Source of the DNA: Taeniopygia guttata | Lineage: Eukaryota > Chordata > Aves > Passeriformes > Estrildidae | Direction of reading: 5' to 3' | NCBI RefSeq assembly: GCF_048771995.1 | Contig: NC_133026.1 | Span: forward strand, 116,207,501-116,271,500 | Length of the DNA: 64,000 bases | Shown here: one piece after another, positions 62,401-64,000 of the stretch | Position numbering within the stretch: position 1 is the stretch's first letter | Layout of the letters: each line of letters begins with the position of its first letter | Position numbers and translations under genes: made by a program | Notes under the pieces: model-generated | What the model was told of the DNA's origin: nothing | Seen by the model: the letters and a program-made list of their open reading frames with translations, nothing else | Databases searched by the model: none

Positions 62401-64000
62401 TTGTTAAATGTCTGTGCGGGCTATTATTCTTCACTGTTAACACATTTTGTAAAGTTAGAATGAAGAGCTAAAGAAACATGCTTCTAGTGATGCTATTTCA
62501 CTGGGAAATATATATATTTCACCAGCAAAACCATCACTGTAGAAATATTTTGTGTCACTTACTTAATATCTCGGTACAGAATGAATAAGAAAGAAAATAC
62601 ATTTACAAGAATATTTTATGTTAGTTGTAATGTCAGACCAAAAATAATTCTGTCTTCAGTGACCTTTAGATACCTGTGGAACAATAAGCTCAGCAGATGA
62701 TGGTTTATGAAGATTAGCTGTCAGTATAAGGAGATTAATTTTGATGGGATGCTAGTCTTGATATACATCTGTTTATTCCTTTACTTGTGGTTGCATACTT
62801 TTAAGGAACTTGTATGCTGCTGCCCATGTTTTTCATTATAATAGAATTGTGTTTGAGAGTTGTGCTGTCTGTTCTATTTGGTTAAGTCTGAGCAGTGGAT
62901 GTGACATAGACAAAATGTTTTGAGGCTTCATCCTGTGTGTAACTGAGCCAAATATAAAGAGGAATTCCAGCTCATTAATATGTTACCATTGTGTGTAAAC
63001 TCAGGATGATCCATGGCCTGAACTGAAACTCTGTTTATGGGGTAAAAGAGCCCCCAACATCTAATATTTAATTTAAATGTGGTGTTTAATTAGGAATATT
63101 GTTCTATCCACTTGTAAACTGCACTGTGCTCAGCATTGCTGGTTATATTTGACTGTTGCTAGTATAGAAATGCAGTGTGCCAGTTTGCAATAACTTAAGT
63201 TATTACAAAGTGTCTGATGTTCTTTTAAAGCTTCAAGAAGGTATTCAAAACACAGATTACTTTCTTCCCAGATAATTGCTTTGAAAAAACCTTCTGTGCT
63301 AAATTATGAATTTTTAACCTTTTTTTTTTACTTCTCTCTGAAGTTAATAAAATTTTCCAGGATTTTTATTATTCCTTGTGATTATATCTATTACTTTGTC
63401 ATTTTTTTTCCAGCTAGTTTCACTGAATGCAGTTTTGTTCTAGGGATGTTGAAGTCAATGTGGAAAAAAATTCAAGCACCACTTGGTTTACAATGTGAAT
63501 TTTGGGTGGCAACCCCCCTCCCCCAGTGAAGCAAGAAAAACCCCTGACTCTTAAACACCAATTTCAGCAAAGTTGAATATTTCATTACATGGCTGTATAT
63601 GCTTTTCAGAAGCTTGTGTTAAAAGAGGGAACCCATAAAATTGGCTCCTAACTCAGTTTAAGTTTCAGAAAATCTGTTTTGTTGTAACTTCTGCAGTCAT
63701 GGTTTTTCAGTGCATCCTACTGATCATCCTGAGACTTTTTTTTCCCCCACTGAACATATTTGACCAAAAAAAAAAAAAAAAGTTGCATTTGGATAATCAG
63801 TAAATTTATTTTTGAGAACGGATCTTCATCTTCAGGTTGAAAGTGCTGGTTTAAGCCCCTGTTCTGCTTTGCACCATGGGAAACAGTGGAACTTAGCAGA
63901 AATTTGTGCAGTGTGGCTTTGTTTGAATAGTAGCCTGAGGGATAGTAGAGAGACTCTTCAAGTAATATGGGCAGCTGGAGAATCCCAGGTAGGTGTAATG
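59490..64000 (+). other. YTHDF3: YTHDF3 intron 2, runs off the window
   Basis: AT-rich plus-strand intron with a T-run near 60609-60624 and an A-run near 63766-63781. I saw no exon, repeat family or RNA gene in it. Confidence 0.75.

Noticed and set aside
59490-64000. YTHDF3 exon 3 (human VSVQNGSIHQKD)
   Set aside because: No matching splice-bounded sequence found; it is expected beyond 64000.

Overview
This window is nuclear DNA from a bird, most likely a songbird. Five CR1 retroposon pieces and three long terminal repeat (LTR) pieces of avian endogenous retrovirus families support this. So does the gene order GGH, TTPA, YTHDF3, which is also the order on human 8q12.3. The background is AT-rich, with three sharp CpG islands that each cover the first exon of one of these genes.

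Layout. Positions 1-5200 are intergenic and hold one solo LTR (1987-2582). GGH (gamma-glutamyl hydrolase) lies on the minus strand. Nine coding exons from 19951 down to 6852 join in phase to a 325-residue protein with the catalytic Cys and His in place, and a probable poly(A) signal is at 5213-5218. TTPA (alpha-tocopherol transfer protein) is also on the minus strand, directly upstream. Five coding exons from 36573 down to 22444 join in phase to 277 residues. Its last poly(A) signal (20184-20189) lies only about 230 bp before the GGH start codon, so the two genes sit tail to head. From 36960 to 56160 there is a long intergenic stretch with no gene I recognise. It holds a short solo LTR and an unassigned minus-strand cluster of open frames with a splice-bounded candidate exon (37733-38493). 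YTHDF3 (m6A reader) starts on the plus strand in the third CpG island. Only its first two small coding exons (57420-57443 and 59465-59489) are in the window.

The three genes are not one pathway. GGH trims folate polyglutamates in lysosomes or outside the cell, TTPA carries vitamin E in liver cytosol, and YTHDF3 reads m6A on mRNA. What links GGH and TTPA here is spacing.

The most unusual structure is at the GGH exon 1/intron 1 junction. A minisatellite of five 70-78 bp units (19502-19840) repeats the end of exon 1 together with its 5' splice site, so the true donor is followed by four near-perfect decoy donors. No CRISPR, tRNA, rRNA or bacterial-type feature was seen.
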